Shown: positions 15,874 to 25,124, numbered from the stretch's first letter. The stretch: DNA of 64,000 bases from Rhodopseudomonas julia (GCF_030813515.1 NZ_JAUSUK010000001.1:992001-1056000), one strand, 5' to 3'. Notes: generated by a model not told the origin, from the sequence alone. Translations and numbers: made by a program.

Positions 15874-17682
15874 ATGCCGACCTATTCCGCTCCCGTTCGC
15901 GATACGCTTTTCGTCCTCAACGACGTGCTTGGAATTGGCCGTCTTTCGAACCTGCCGGGCTTTGCCGATGCCAGCGGCGAAGTCATGGAAGCGGTTCTGG
16001 AAGAAGGCGGGAAATTCTGCCGCGAAGTCCTGACCCCCCTCAATCAGGTGGGTGACCGCGAAGGCTGCACCCGTCATGACGACGGTCGCGTGACGACGCC
16101 TTCCGGCTTCAAGGACGCTTACAACCTTTATGCCGAGGGCGGATGGGTCGGACTTGCCGCCGACCCCGCCTATGGCGGTCAGGGACTGCCATTCGTCATC
16201 GCCACGGCCGTCGGCGAGTTCCAGGCCTCGGCCAATATGGCGTGGTCGATGTATCCGGGCCTTGCCCAGGGAGCCATCGCCGCCCTCTCCGCACATGGCA
16301 GCGACAGCCAGAAGAGCGAATATCTTCCGCGGCTCATCGCGGGCGAATGGCTCGCCACGATGAACCTGACGGAGCCGCATTGCGGCACCGATCTCGGCCT
16401 CATCCGCACCAAAGCCGTGCCGCAGGACGACGGCAGCTACCGGCTAAGCGGCCAGAAAATCTTCATCTCCGGCGGCGAGCATGATCTCACGCCCAACATC
16501 GTGCATCTCGTGCTTGCGCGCATCGAAGGCGCACCCGCCGGTGTCAAAGGCCTGTCGCTCTTCCTGGTGCCAAAGCGCCTGCCCGATGCGGATGGTGCAC
16601 CCGGCGAGGCGAACGGTGTCACCTGCGGTGCGATCGAAGAAAAGATGGGCATTCACGGCAATACCACCTGCGTCATGAATTATGACGAGGCCAAGGGCTG
16701 GCTTGTCGGCGAAGCCCATAAGGGCCTCAAAGCGATGTTCACGATGATGAACGAGGCGCGGCTCGGCGTCGGCCTGCAGGGACTGGCGCAGTCGGAAATC
16801 GCCTATCAGAATGCCGTTACCTATGCGCGCGACCGGCGCCAGGGGCGCGCGCTTTCAAAGAAGAACGGGGCAGCCGGCGAACCCGCATCCGCCGCCGACC
16901 CGATCATCGTGCATCCCGACATCCGCCGTATCCTGATGTCGGTGCGCGCCTTCAACGAGGCGGCGCGCGCACTCATGCTCGACACATCGCTCAAATCCGA
17001 TATCGCCACCCGCAGCCCCGATCCCGCAGCCCGACAGGCGGCGGAAGACTGGCTTGCGCTCGTCACGCCGGTCATCAAGGGCGTCTTTACCGATCGCGGC
17101 TTTGAAAACGCCGTCGCCGCGCAGCAGGTCTATGGCGGCCATGGCTATATCGCGGAATGGGGCATGGAGCAGTTCGTGCGCGATGCGCGCATTGCCATGA
17201 TCTACGAGGGTGCCAACGGCATCCAGGCGCTCGATCTCGTCGGGCGCAAGCTTCCCGCAGACAACGGCCGCGCCATCACAGCATTCCTGACCGAGATCGC
17301 GACCTTCCTCGCCGAAAACGCTGAGGACGCGACGCTTGCGCCGCTCGTCCCTGCCCTGAAGGAGGGGCTCGACCATCTGCAAAAGGCGACGATGTGGCTC
17401 GCCAAGAACGGCATGCAGGACCCGGACAATGCAGGCGCCGGTTCCACCGATTACATGCACCTCTTCGGCCTTGTCGCGCTCGGCTATATGTGGGCGAAAA
17501 TGGCGCAAGCGGCGGGCAGAGCACTCGCCGCAGGCGCAACGGAGGATCAGAGCTTCTACGAAAACAAGCTTCTCTTCGCCCGTTATTACATGGAACGGGC
17601 GATGCCGGAGACCGGAACCCGCCTCAGACGGATCGCCACCGGTGCGGAGACGACGATGGCGCTGCCGGCAGAGGCTTTTTGA
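15874..17682 (+). CDS. Acyl-CoA dehydrogenase (FadE-type, long form)
   Basis: 602-residue FAD enzyme catalysing the first step of beta-oxidation, acyl-CoA to trans-2-enoyl-CoA. Domains: N-terminal helical domain (to ~160), middle beta domain with 'NLTEPHCGTDLG' (~165-176) and 'KIFISGGEHD', C-terminal domain with 'QVYGGHGYIAEW' and the catalytic-base region 'MIYEGANGIQALDLVGRK' (~445-462), and an additional C-terminal module (~480-600) present in the long AcdH/FadE12-like subfamily. First gene of the operon 15874-22232, behind the TTTACGTAAA palindrome. The ribosome site AAGGTAAG overlaps the operator edge. Confidence 0.93.
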   Translation: MPTYSAPVRDTLFVLNDVLGIGRLSNLPGFADASGEVMEAVLEEGGKFCREVLTPLNQVGDREGCTRHDDGRVTTPSGFKDAYNLYAEGGWVGLAADPAYGGQGLPFVIATAVGEFQASANMAWSMYPGLAQGAIAALSAHGSDSQKSEYLPRLIAGEWLATMNLTEPHCGTDLGLIRTKAVPQDDGSYRLSGQKIFISGGEHDLTPNIVHLVLARIEGAPAGVKGLSLFLVPKRLPDADGAPGEANGVTCGAIEEKMGIHGNTTCVMNYDEAKGWLVGEAHKGLKAMFTMMNEARLGVGLQGLAQSEIAYQNAVTYARDRRQGRALSKKNGAAGEPASAADPIIVHPDIRRILMSVRAFNEAARALMLDTSLKSDIATRSPDPAARQAAEDWLALVTPVIKGVFTDRGFENAVAAQQVYGGHGYIAEWGMEQFVRDARIAMIYEGANGIQALDLVGRKLPADNGRAITAFLTEIATFLAENAEDATLAPLVPALKEGLDHLQKATMWLAKNGMQDPDNAGAGSTDYMHLFGLVALGYMWAKMAQAAGRALAAGATEDQSFYENKLLFARYYMERAMPETGTRLRRIATGAETTMALPAEAF

Positions 17683-17760
17683 GGCCTCGCAGACGTCAAA
17701 ACCAAACAGAACATTGTATCTGCGGAGCCCTCACCGCGGATCGCCAGGGCAGGAGAGAAC

Positions 17761-18969
17761 ATGTCTGAAGCTTATATCTACGACCATGTGCGCACGCCGC
17801 GCGGCCGCGGCAAGAAGGACGGAGCGCTGCACACCGTGCCGACCGTGCGGCTTGCAGCAACCGCGCTTGAGGCCGTGCGCGAGCGCAACGGGCTCGATAC
17901 GAGCCTCGTCGACGATGTGATCCTCGGCTGCGTCGATCCGGTCGGCGAAGCGGGCGGCAATATCGGCCGCGCCGCGGTTTTCGCCGCCGATTATCATCAG
18001 TCCGTTCCAGGCATGCAGATCAACCGCTTCTGTGCCTCGGGCCTCGATGCCGTCAACATGGCGGCCGGCCAGGTCGTTACCGGTCACCATGATCTCGTCG
18101 TCGCCGGCGGGGTGGAATCGATGTCGCGCGTCGGGCTCGGCGCGTCGGGCGGCGCCTGGGCCGTCGATCCGCAAGTGGCCGTGCCCGCCTATTTCATGCC
18201 GCAGGGCGTCTCCGCCGACCTCATCGCGACCAAATACGGCTTCACCCGCGACGATTGCGATGCCTATGCGGTGGAAAGCCAGAAGCGCGCCCATGCCGCC
18301 TGGGAAGAAGGCCGTTTCAAGCGCTCGATCGCACCGGTCAAAGACCCGACCGGCCTGCCGCTCCTCGAACGCGACGAGCATCCAAGGCCCGAAACCGACA
18401 TGCAGTCTCTCGGTTCCCTCAAGCCGTCCTTCGCGGGCGTCGGCGAAATGGGCGGCTTCGATGCGGTCGCGATCCAGGCCCATCCGGAAGTCGAGAAGCT
18501 CCGCCACGTCCACCACGCCGGCAATTCCTCCGGTATCGTCGATGGCGCAGCCGCTGTCCTCATCGGCAACGAACAGGGCGGCAAGGCCGCCGGATTGAAG
18601 CCGCGCGCAAAAATCCGCGCCTTCGCCAATATCGGTTCGGAACCCGCCTTGATGCTGACCGGGCCGGTCGACGTGACGGAAAAGCTCCTGAAGCGCTCCG
18701 GCATGCAGTTTTCCGACATCGATCTGGTGGAGATCAACGAGGCCTTTGCCTCCGTCGTGCTGCGCTACATCCAGGCCTTCGATCTCGATCCGCAAACGGT
18801 CAACGTCAATGGCGGGGCGATCGCCATGGGCCACCCGCTCGGCGCGACGGGTGCGATGATCCTCGGGACGGTGCTCGACGAATTGGAGCGACGCGATCTC
18901 AACACCGCCCTCGTCACCTTGTGCATCGGAGCCGGTATGGGCACGGCGACGATCATCGAAAGGGTCTGA
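17761..18969 (+). CDS. fadA: Acetyl-CoA C-acyltransferase (thiolase)
   Basis: 402-residue thiolase that cleaves 3-ketoacyl-CoA with CoA, the last step of beta-oxidation. Catalytic elements are intact: nucleophilic Cys in '[20 protein letters not shown]' (~residue 90), the '[17 protein letters not shown]' His motif (~355), and C-terminal '[12 protein letters not shown]' with the second Cys (~388). A Shine-Dalgarno (AGGAGAG) precedes ATG 17761. Second gene of the operon; the cupin gene starts 3 bases after its stop, so the pair is strongly coupled. Confidence 0.94.
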   Translation: MSEAYIYDHVRTPRGRGKKDGALHTVPTVRLAATALEAVRERNGLDTSLVDDVILGCVDPVGEAGGNIGRAAVFAADYHQSVPGMQINRFCASGLDAVNMAAGQVVTGHHDLVVAGGVESMSRVGLGASGGAWAVDPQVAVPAYFMPQGVSADLIATKYGFTRDDCDAYAVESQKRAHAAWEEGRFKRSIAPVKDPTGLPLLERDEHPRPETDMQSLGSLKPSFAGVGEMGGFDAVAIQAHPEVEKLRHVHHAGNSSGIVDGAAAVLIGNEQGGKAAGLKPRAKIRAFANIGSEPALMLTGPVDVTEKLLKRSGMQFSDIDLVEINEAFASVVLRYIQAFDLDPQTVNVNGGAIAMGHPLGATGAMILGTVLDELERRDLNTALVTLCIGAGMGTATIIERV

Positions 18970-18972
18970 GCC

Positions 18973-19440
18973 ATGCCGAAAATCGACATCGATCAGATCC
19001 CCGAGGTGAACGCCACCGGTTATCCGGAACCCTATAAGGCGCAGGTGGCCGGGCGCTTCCGAAAGCGCCTCGGCAATGCCGGCGGTCTCGACCAGTTCGG
19101 CGTCAATCTCTGCCGTCTGCAACCCGGCGCCGCCTCATCCCAGCGCCACTGGCACGAGACGGAAGACGAATTCGTCTTCATCGTCGAAGGCGAAGTGGCG
19201 CTCGTCGAAGACGGCGGCGAGACGATCCTGAAGGCGGGAGACGCCGCGACCTTCAAGGCGGGCGTCGCGAACGGCCATCAGCTCATCAACCGGGGCGACA
19301 GGGATGTGCTCATCCTGGAGGTCGGAACACGTTCCGGGGCCGACACCGTGACCTATCCCGACATCGATTTGCGCTCGGTCACCGGCGACGGTGCACCCGG
19401 CTACACGCATAAGGACGGCACGCCTTACGAGCGCGGCTGA
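18973..19440 (+). CDS. Cupin-domain protein within beta-oxidation operon
   Basis: 155-residue single-domain cupin. The metal motif is '[20 protein letters not shown]' (H-x-H-x4-E-x6-G; residues ~57-76) and the second motif includes '[13 protein letters not shown]' (His at ~101). It fits the small cupin_2 proteins with no assigned reaction. It lies 3 bases after the thiolase and 19 before the FadB-type gene, so it is translated with beta-oxidation enzymes. It has no regulatory DNA-binding domain. A role such as binding a CoA-derived or metal ligand is inference only. Confidence 0.85.
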   Translation: MPKIDIDQIPEVNATGYPEPYKAQVAGRFRKRLGNAGGLDQFGVNLCRLQPGAASSQRHWHETEDEFVFIVEGEVALVEDGGETILKAGDAATFKAGVANGHQLINRGDRDVLILEVGTRSGADTVTYPDIDLRSVTGDGAPGYTHKDGTPYERG

Positions 19441-19459
19441 GCCTGGGGAGAAACAACCA

Positions 19460-21664
19460 ATGACCTACGAGAATTTCACCTGCGAAACGGGTGACGACGG
19501 GATCGCTCTCGTCACCTGGAACATGCCGAATCGTTCCATGAACGTCTTCACGGAGACGGTGATGGAGGAACTTTCCGCGATCGTGGAATGGGCGGTGGCG
19601 GAAGACGCCGTGAAAAGTGTCATCATCACCTCGGCGAAGAAGGATTTTACCGGCGGCGCCGACATCAACATGCTGTCCAGCCTGCTCGGCACCTTCGAAG
19701 CCAAGAAGGCCGAAAACCCGCAAGTCGCCACAGCCGAACTCCTTGAACGTGCCTCGCGCATGTCGCGGCTCTATCGCCGGATCGAGACCTGCGGCAAGCC
19801 CTTCGTCGCCGCCGTCGCCGGCACCTGCATGGGCGGCGGGACCGAGCTGATGCTCGCCTGCCATGGTCGCGTCGTCGCTGAAAACGCCAAGATCGGGCTG
19901 CCGGAAGTTAAGATCGGCATCTTTCCGGGGGCTGGCGGCACGCAGCGCGTGATGCGCATGGCGGATGCCGTTGCCGGTCTGCAATTCCTTCTGCGCGGCA
20001 ACACGCTCAAGGCCGATGCCGCCAAATCGATGGGTCTCGTCGAAAAGGTCGTCCGTGAAAGCGAGCTCGTCGAGGCCGCCAAGACGATGTTGAGCGAGGG
20101 CGTATCACCGGTCAAACCGTGGGATCAGGAAGGCTACAAGCCGCGCGGTGCAACCGCGGTCTGGACACCCGGCGGTTTCCAGTTCTGGCCCGCTGCGAAC
20201 GGCCTTTACCGCAAAGAGACCCAGAACAATTACCCCGGCGCACGGGCGATCATGCAGGCCGTCTTCGAGGGCGTGCAACTGCCCATGGACCTCGCGCTCC
20301 AGGTGGAGAGCCGCTACTTCGCCAAGACGCTGCAGACCAAGGAAGCGCAGGCGATGATGCGATCGCTTTTCGTGTCGCTGCAGGCGCTCAACAAGGGGGC
20401 CCGGCGCCCGGCCGGCGTACCGGCAAGCGACCTGAAGCGCGTCGGCGTGCTCGGCGCCGGCTTCATGGGGGCCGGCATTGCCTATGTCACGGCGCGCGCC
20501 GGCATGGCGGTCGCCCTCATCGACCGCGACCAGGAGACGGCGGAGAAGGGCAAGCTGCATTGCGCGGGTCTTCTCGAAAAGGAAGTGGCGCGCGGGCGCA
20601 TGAGCGAAGACGCTGCCGCCAGCATTCTTGGCCGCATCGTCGCGACGCCCGATTACGCAGCTCTCGCCGATGCCGATCTCGTCATCGAGGCCGTCTTCGA
20701 AGACCGCAAAGTCAAGGCCGAGGTGACGGAGAAGGTGAAGGCGCATCTCCCGGAGGGGGCGATCTTCGCCTCCAACACCTCGACGCTGCCGATCACCTCG
20801 CTCGCCAAGAACTGGCGTTCGGAGGCGGAATTCGTCGGCATCCACTTCTTCTCCCCCGTCGACAAGATGCAGCTTGTGGAAGTGATCCTGGGCGAGAAGA
20901 CCGAGGACAAGGCGCTCGCAGTCGCCCTCGATTACGTGCGCGCGATCCGCAAGACGCCGATCGTCGTCAACGATTCGCGCGGCTTCTACGCCAATCGCTG
21001 CGTCACCGCCTATCTCCTCGAAGGTCATCTCATGCTTCTGGAAGGCGTGCCGCCGGCGATGGTGGAAAACGCCGGCAAGATGGCCGGCATGCCCGTCGGG
21101 CCTTTGTCGCTCACCGACGAGGTCGGCGTCGATCTCGCCTGGAAGATCGTCAAGGCAACCGAGGCCGACCTCGGCGAAGGCGCCGTTTCGGCCGAGCAGA
21201 AACGCCTCTTATCGGAGATGGTGGAAGGCCGCGAACGCTTCGGCCGCAAGAACGGCAAGGGCTTCTATGATTACGCCGGCAAGGACAAGCACCTGTGGGC
21301 GGGTCTTTCCGAGATCGTGACACCGAAGTCGGCGGACGGTTTCGATTTCGCGGAGTTGAAGGAACGCCTTCTCGTCACGCAGGCGCTGGAAGCGGCCCGT
21401 ACCGTCGAAGAAGGCGTGATCGAGGATCCGCGCGAGGCCGATCTCGGCTCGATCCTCGGCTTCGGCTTTGCACCCTTCACCGGCGGTACGCTCTCCTATA
21501 TCGACTTCATGGGTCTTAAGGAGTTCGTCGCGAAGGCAGAGAGGCTCGCCGAGACATACGGGCCGCGCTTCGAGCCAAACGCACTCTTGAAGGAGATGGC
21601 GGAGAAGGACGAGACCTTCTATGGCCGCTTCGGCAGGACGGACGAGCACGAAAAGGCGGCATGA
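19460..21664 (+). CDS. fadB: Enoyl-CoA hydratase / 3-hydroxyacyl-CoA dehydrogenase fusion (FadB/FadJ-type)
   Basis: 734-residue bifunctional enzyme for the two middle steps of beta-oxidation. Residues 1-~190 are a crotonase domain with 'CMGGGTELMLACHGRV' and 'PEVKIGIFPGAGGTQRV' (catalytic Glu in this stretch). From ~325 a Rossmann fold begins, 'VGVLGAGFMGAGIAYVTARA', then 'SNTSTLPITSLA' and the catalytic 'IHFFSPVDKMQLVEVI'. The C-terminal helical dehydrogenase repeats end with 'DFMGLKEFV'. ATG 19460 was chosen because GGGGAG lies 9 bases upstream; the open frame continues to 19391 inside the cupin gene. Forms the multifunctional complex with the thiolase encoded upstream. Confidence 0.94.
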   Translation: MTYENFTCETGDDGIALVTWNMPNRSMNVFTETVMEELSAIVEWAVAEDAVKSVIITSAKKDFTGGADINMLSSLLGTFEAKKAENPQVATAELLERASRMSRLYRRIETCGKPFVAAVAGTCMGGGTELMLACHGRVVAENAKIGLPEVKIGIFPGAGGTQRVMRMADAVAGLQFLLRGNTLKADAAKSMGLVEKVVRESELVEAAKTMLSEGVSPVKPWDQEGYKPRGATAVWTPGGFQFWPAANGLYRKETQNNYPGARAIMQAVFEGVQLPMDLALQVESRYFAKTLQTKEAQAMMRSLFVSLQALNKGARRPAGVPASDLKRVGVLGAGFMGAGIAYVTARAGMAVALIDRDQETAEKGKLHCAGLLEKEVARGRMSEDAAASILGRIVATPDYAALADADLVIEAVFEDRKVKAEVTEKVKAHLPEGAIFASNTSTLPITSLAKNWRSEAEFVGIHFFSPVDKMQLVEVILGEKTEDKALAVALDYVRAIRKTPIVVNDSRGFYANRCVTAYLLEGHLMLLEGVPPAMVENAGKMAGMPVGPLSLTDEVGVDLAWKIVKATEADLGEGAVSAEQKRLLSEMVEGRERFGRKNGKGFYDYAGKDKHLWAGLSEIVTPKSADGFDFAELKERLLVTQALEAARTVEEGVIEDPREADLGSILGFGFAPFTGGTLSYIDFMGLKEFVAKAERLAETYGPRFEPNALLKEMAEKDETFYGRFGRTDEHEKAA

Positions 21665-21680
21665 GGCCGGTGTATTTCTG

Positions 21681-22232
21681 ATGTATGTCTGGGGCAGACT
21701 TCTAAAGTTGGGGCTTTCGGGAACGAAGGCCCCTCTTCCCGTTCCGTTCGGCGTCTCGGAATTGTCGTTTCTCACCTGGCCGTGGGATTGCGACACCAAT
21801 CTCCATATCACCAACGGTCGCTATCTGATGCTGGCCGATATCGGCCGCTTCGATCTCTTCCGCCGCTTTGGCCTGTGGGACGAGGCGATGAAACGCAGCT
21901 GGGCACCGATGCTCGGCGGCGTCAACATCGTTTTCCGGCGCGAAATCCGCATGTGGCAGCGCTTTCAGCTCACCTCGCGCATCGTCACCTGGGAGGGAAC
22001 GAGCGTCGTCGGCGAGCACCGTTTCGTCCTCGGCGAAAAGGGTGAGGGGCAGGTTGCCGCCCAGGCACTGACCTGGGGCGGCATCTATGACCGCAAGGGC
22101 AAACGCTTCGTACCGCCGGAGGAAATGTTCCAAATCCTCGGGATTACGGCCGAGCCGCCGGAGCCCGACCAGAACGTCGCCGCCTTCCTGGCCGCGCAGC
22201 GCACCCTGCGAGAGCGCGTCAAAGCCGGCTGA
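21681..22232 (+). CDS. Acyl-CoA thioesterase, hotdog fold
   Basis: 183-residue 4HBT-type thioesterase, hydrolysing acyl-CoA to free acid and CoA. The active-site segment is 'WDCDTNLHITNGRYL' (D-x-N-x-H-x-N; residues ~34-48), followed by 'MLADIGRFDLF'. The family member starts 'MYVWGRL', matching ATG 21681; the frame is open to 21621 inside fadB, which would overlap the previous gene. It is the last gene of the beta-oxidation operon, 16 bases after fadB. Such thioesterases often relieve accumulation of slowly degraded acyl-CoAs, so its presence here makes sense. Confidence 0.85.
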   Translation: MYVWGRLLKLGLSGTKAPLPVPFGVSELSFLTWPWDCDTNLHITNGRYLMLADIGRFDLFRRFGLWDEAMKRSWAPMLGGVNIVFRREIRMWQRFQLTSRIVTWEGTSVVGEHRFVLGEKGEGQVAAQALTWGGIYDRKGKRFVPPEEMFQILGITAEPPEPDQNVAAFLAAQRTLRERVKAG

Positions 22233-22273
22233 AGCGTCGGGCCTTTGATCGAAACTCAATCAGCTCAAGAAAA

Positions 22274-22300
22274 ACCACCGTGCCGGGCCCCGGCGCGGTT
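22274..22300 (+). terminator. GC-rich hairpin after the beta-oxidation operon
   Basis: The stretch AACC...TGCCGGG / CCCCGGCGCGGTT folds into a GC-rich stem with small bulges, about 40 bases after the thioesterase stop. It is followed by only a weak T-rich tract (TTGTGCTT), so termination efficiency is uncertain. Confidence 0.4.
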
Positions 22301-22335
22301 GTGCTTCCGCCCCATTAAGGACTATATTCCTTAAT
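22299..22335 (+). promoter_or_regulatory. Promoter with autoregulatory palindrome of the S24/HTH repressor
   Basis: A possible -35 TTGTGC (22299-22304), an 18-base spacer and a -10 TATATT (22323-22328). The -10 lies inside a 22-base palindrome (22314-22335) with perfect 8-base arms ATTAAGGA and TCCTTAAT around a 6-base centre. The repressor ATG follows 29 bases after. Binding of a dimer here would block RNA polymerase directly. Confidence 0.7.
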
Positions 22336-22364
22336 CACGCGCAGGGCGGGAGCGCCCCACGATC

Positions 22365-23027
22365 ATGGTCTGGACACACGCCACTGTTTGGGGCGCCATT
22401 GATGCGCTCGCCAGCCGCCACGGCCTCACTGTGTCCGGGCTCGCGCGGAAGGCCGGCCTCGATCCGACCGCCTTCAACCGTTCCAAGAGATGCAGCACCG
22501 ACGGCCGGCCCCGCTGGCCCTCGACAGAATCCATCGCCAAAATTCTGACCGCGACCGGCGCTTCGCTCGAAGAATTCGTCGGCCTGGTGGAGACCCGCAC
22601 GCGCTATGGCAACCGCGTGGCCGACACGCGCCTGCCGGTCCCGGCGCAGGTACCGCTTCTCGGCCTGGCGCAGGCCGGCGCGGGCGGCTTCTTCGACGAT
22701 GGTGGCTTTCCCGTCGGCCAGGGATGGGACGAGGTCGACCTGCCGGTGGCAGACGGCGAAGGCTCCTATGCACTCGAGGTCAGCGGCGATTCCATGCTGC
22801 CGCTTTACCGTAACGGTGATGTCATCATCGTCTCCCCGACATCGCAATTGCGGCCGGGGGACCGGGTCGTGGTGAAGACGACGGAGGGCGAGGTGATGGC
22901 CAAGACGCTGCAGCGGCAGACGACGGACGCGGTCGAATTGCATTCCCTCAATCCGGAGCATCCCGACCGGGTCTTGCCGCTTACCGAGATCGAGTGGATC
23001 GCACGCATCATCTGGGCGAGCCAATAA
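22365..23027 (+). CDS. HTH/S24-peptidase-domain transcriptional repressor (LexA/CI-like)
   Basis: 220 residues. N-terminal helix-turn-helix of the Xre class with 'HGLTVSGLARKAGLDPTAFN' (~19-38), then a C-terminal LexA/CI-type serine peptidase domain: catalytic Ser in 'LEVSGDSMLPLYRNGD' (~145) and Lys in 'GEVMAKTLQ' (~183). An Ala-Gly-rich 'LAQAGAGGFFDD' stretch lies where the self-cleavage bond usually sits. Chromosomal rather than phage context: no phage genes nearby. The ribosome site GGGAG is visible. Likely represses itself through the palindrome just upstream; a damage-induced self-cleavage is possible but not shown. Confidence 0.88.
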   Translation: MVWTHATVWGAIDALASRHGLTVSGLARKAGLDPTAFNRSKRCSTDGRPRWPSTESIAKILTATGASLEEFVGLVETRTRYGNRVADTRLPVPAQVPLLGLAQAGAGGFFDDGGFPVGQGWDEVDLPVADGEGSYALEVSGDSMLPLYRNGDVIIVSPTSQLRPGDRVVVKTTEGEVMAKTLQRQTTDAVELHSLNPEHPDRVLPLTEIEWIARIIWASQ

Positions 23028-23042
23028 ATTCGGCCGCCCGAG

Positions 23043-23768
23043 ATGCGCGCCCTGACCCTCGTCAGCCTCCTTCTCGTCGTCGGGCTCGTTTTCGGGCTTT
23101 TTGCGCTTCCCTCGCCTGCTCCCGACGACCCTGGCAAGCGGCTGCCGGCAGTGCCGCAAGAAGAACCGCTCCAGGCGCGCCCGCAAAAAGTCCCGCCCGC
23201 GACGCGCGATGTCACCCCGCGCGGCATGACGCTTGGGCCCAAGGTGACCGGGCCGCTTTTGCGCGTCGAGCCACCGGAGCCTGAGCGCGCGCCCGAAAAA
23301 GAGCCGGAGCCGCAGAACACGGCACCGACGGAAAGAACCGAACGCCTCTTTCGCCCCGTCGTCGTTGGTCTCGGCAAGATCGAAAGCGGCAAGCACTCCG
23401 TCCGGCTCGCCGGAATAGAGCCGCTCGCGCCCGATGCGAGCTGCGGCGAGCCGGCCTGGCCCTGCGGCATGATGGGACGCTCCGCTCTGCGGCGGCTCAT
23501 CCGGGCGCGGGCCATCGACTGCACCATCCCGGCGGGGGCGGAAGCTCTCCCGGAGACGACATCATGCCGGCTCGGCGATATCGATCTTAGCGAATGGCTG
23601 GTCCAGCAAGGCTGGGCGAAAGCGGCCTCTGCCCGCTATCAGGAGGCGGAAGACGCCTCCAAGCGCGACAAGCGCGGTCAATGGAGCACGGCAAGACCAG
23701 GATTCACACCCGACGCGGAGGAGACGGCGCCATTCTCCGCCGACCTCCCCTCACCCACGCCTCTGTGA
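23043..23768 (+). CDS. Secreted/membrane-anchored thermonuclease-like protein
   Basis: 241 residues. An N-terminal hydrophobic segment (residues 4-22) acts as signal anchor, followed by ~70 residues of Pro/Glu-rich linker, then a staphylococcal-nuclease-like OB domain from ~105 with 'VRLAGIEPLAP' (the strand that in SNase carries the first catalytic region), 'CGMMGRSALRRLIRARAIDC' and the C-terminal 'WLVQQGWAKA'-'YQEAEDASKRDKRGQW' helix. The catalytic Arg/Asp/Glu set of true SNases is only partly conserved, so activity is uncertain. Starts 15 bases after the S24 repressor and may be co-transcribed. Confidence 0.78.
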   Translation: MRALTLVSLLLVVGLVFGLFALPSPAPDDPGKRLPAVPQEEPLQARPQKVPPATRDVTPRGMTLGPKVTGPLLRVEPPEPERAPEKEPEPQNTAPTERTERLFRPVVVGLGKIESGKHSVRLAGIEPLAPDASCGEPAWPCGMMGRSALRRLIRARAIDCTIPAGAEALPETTSCRLGDIDLSEWLVQQGWAKAASARYQEAEDASKRDKRGQWSTARPGFTPDAEETAPFSADLPSPTPL

Positions 23769-23796
23769 CCGGGCGTCGGCGCAACCGCCGGCCGTC

Positions 23797-24888
23797 TCAG
23801 ACGCGAAAATGCTTGGAGAGCTTGAGCGCCTGGCCCTGATAATTGGAGCCGAGCCCGGCGCCATAAAGCGCCTTGGGCAGCGCCGCCATGCGCTCATAGA
23901 CGAGGCGGCCGACCGTCTGCCCGTGCTCCAGGATGAACGGCACTTCCCGGCTCCTCACCTCCAGCACAGCCCGGCTGCCGCGGCCGCCTGCCGTATCGTC
24001 GCCGAAGCCCGGATCGAAAAAGCCCGCGTAATGCACACGGAATTCGCCGACGAGCGGATCGAAAGGCACCATTTCGGCCGCCGTCTCGGCCGGCACATGC
24101 ACGGCTTCGCGCGAGGCAAGAATGTAGAACTGATCGGGATCGAGGATCAGACCGGCCTTGTCGCTTGGCCGCAAGGGCTCCCAGAAATCGGCGACATCGT
24201 AGGCGTCAGGACGGTCGACATCGATGACGCCGGTATGGCGCTTGCCGCGATAGCCGATGAGGCCGTCCTCACCACCTGCGAGATCGACGGACAGCACGAG
24301 ACCTTCGAAAAAGCGTGGATCGCTCGACAAAAAGGACTTTTCCTGCAGCCGGCCAAGCTCCTCGTCGCCCAGGCGCGCATGGCCACGGCGGAAGCGGATC
24401 TGGGCAAGCCGCGAGCCGGTCCGCACGAGGACCGGGAAGGTGCGCGGTGAGATTTCCAGATAAAGCGGTCCGCGGTAGCCAGCCGGGATCTGGTCGAACG
24501 CATCGCCATTGTCGGCGATCACCCGCGTGAAGACGTCGAGGCGGCCGGTCGAGCTTTTCGGATTGGCGCTCGCGGCGACCTCTTGCGGCAGCGCCAGGGA
24601 TTCCAGAAGCGGCACAATATAGACGCAGCCGGTTTCAAGAACGGCACCGCCGGTGATGTCGAAGGCATGCAGCTTGAAGCGATCGAGCTTTCTCTCTACC
24701 GCGCAATCGCGCCCGGGCAGGAAGCTCGCGCGTACACGGTAGGCCGTTTCACCGAGGCGCAGATCGAGGCTCGCCGGCTGCACCTGGCGCGCATCGGGGG
24801 GCGCGGCGAGATCGATCTCGCCTGCCGCAATCATCGCCTCGATCGCGCCGTCCGGCAAAATGCCGTCACTGTTTTCTTTTGCGTTCAT
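23797..24888 (-). CDS. dcd: 2'-deoxycytidine 5'-triphosphate deaminase, double-length form
   Basis: 363-residue enzyme of the Dcd/dUTPase fold converting dCTP to dUTP for dTMP synthesis. Motif 'NPKSSTGRLDVFTRVI' (~residues 110-125) contains the S-S-x-G-R signature; a second half with related beta strands ('VHVPAETAAEM', 'GQTVGRLVYERM') makes it about twice the length of E. coli Dcd, as is usual in alphaproteobacteria. Start 24888 is supported by GAGGGG 3-8 bases upstream; the frame runs open to 25239 but the added part is Cys/Arg-rich and non-family-like. Convergent with the nuclease-like gene. Confidence 0.9.
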   Translation of the reverse strand: MNAKENSDGILPDGAIEAMIAAGEIDLAAPPDARQVQPASLDLRLGETAYRVRASFLPGRDCAVERKLDRFKLHAFDITGGAVLETGCVYIVPLLESLALPQEVAASANPKSSTGRLDVFTRVIADNGDAFDQIPAGYRGPLYLEISPRTFPVLVRTGSRLAQIRFRRGHARLGDEELGRLQEKSFLSSDPRFFEGLVLSVDLAGGEDGLIGYRGKRHTGVIDVDRPDAYDVADFWEPLRPSDKAGLILDPDQFYILASREAVHVPAETAAEMVPFDPLVGEFRVHYAGFFDPGFGDDTAGGRGSRAVLEVRSREVPFILEHGQTVGRLVYERMAALPKALYGAGLGSNYQGQALKLSKHFRV

Positions 24889-25057
24889 GGCCCCTCGGTT
24901 AGCCGAAGCAAAGGGCCACGCCAAGTCGGCAGTTTTCCGCGCTCTCTCCGAGGCAGCTGCACTCCTTGCCGCCGCATGACGCACTTTCTCCCCATGGCCT
25001 TTCGTCACGCGCAGCATTGACGCCGAGCAAGTCGAAGAGTAATCGCCTCGAAGACTT

Positions 25058-25110
25058 CGTGGTGATTTGGCCGGCCGGCTTGCAGCCACGTAAAACAACT
25101 CGCTAAAAGG
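25058..25110 (+). ncRNA. SAM-II riboswitch upstream of metZ
   Basis: Matches the alphaproteobacterial metA/SAM-II consensus very closely: P1 arms CGTGG (25058-25062) and CCACG (25086-25090), the conserved TGATTTG after the first arm, GGCTTGCAG before the second, then TAAAACAACT and the invariant GCTAAAA (25102-25108), which forms the pseudoknot around S-adenosylmethionine. High SAM should lower metZ expression. The element is followed by a terminator-like hairpin (25125-25155) and lies about 70 bases before the metZ start. Confidence 0.9.
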
Positions 25111-25124
25111 TCGGGGCGCATTCG

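Noticed and set aside
17731-19122. 463-codon minus-strand frame opposite the thiolase
   Set aside because: Shadow; the thiolase frame has all catalytic motifs.
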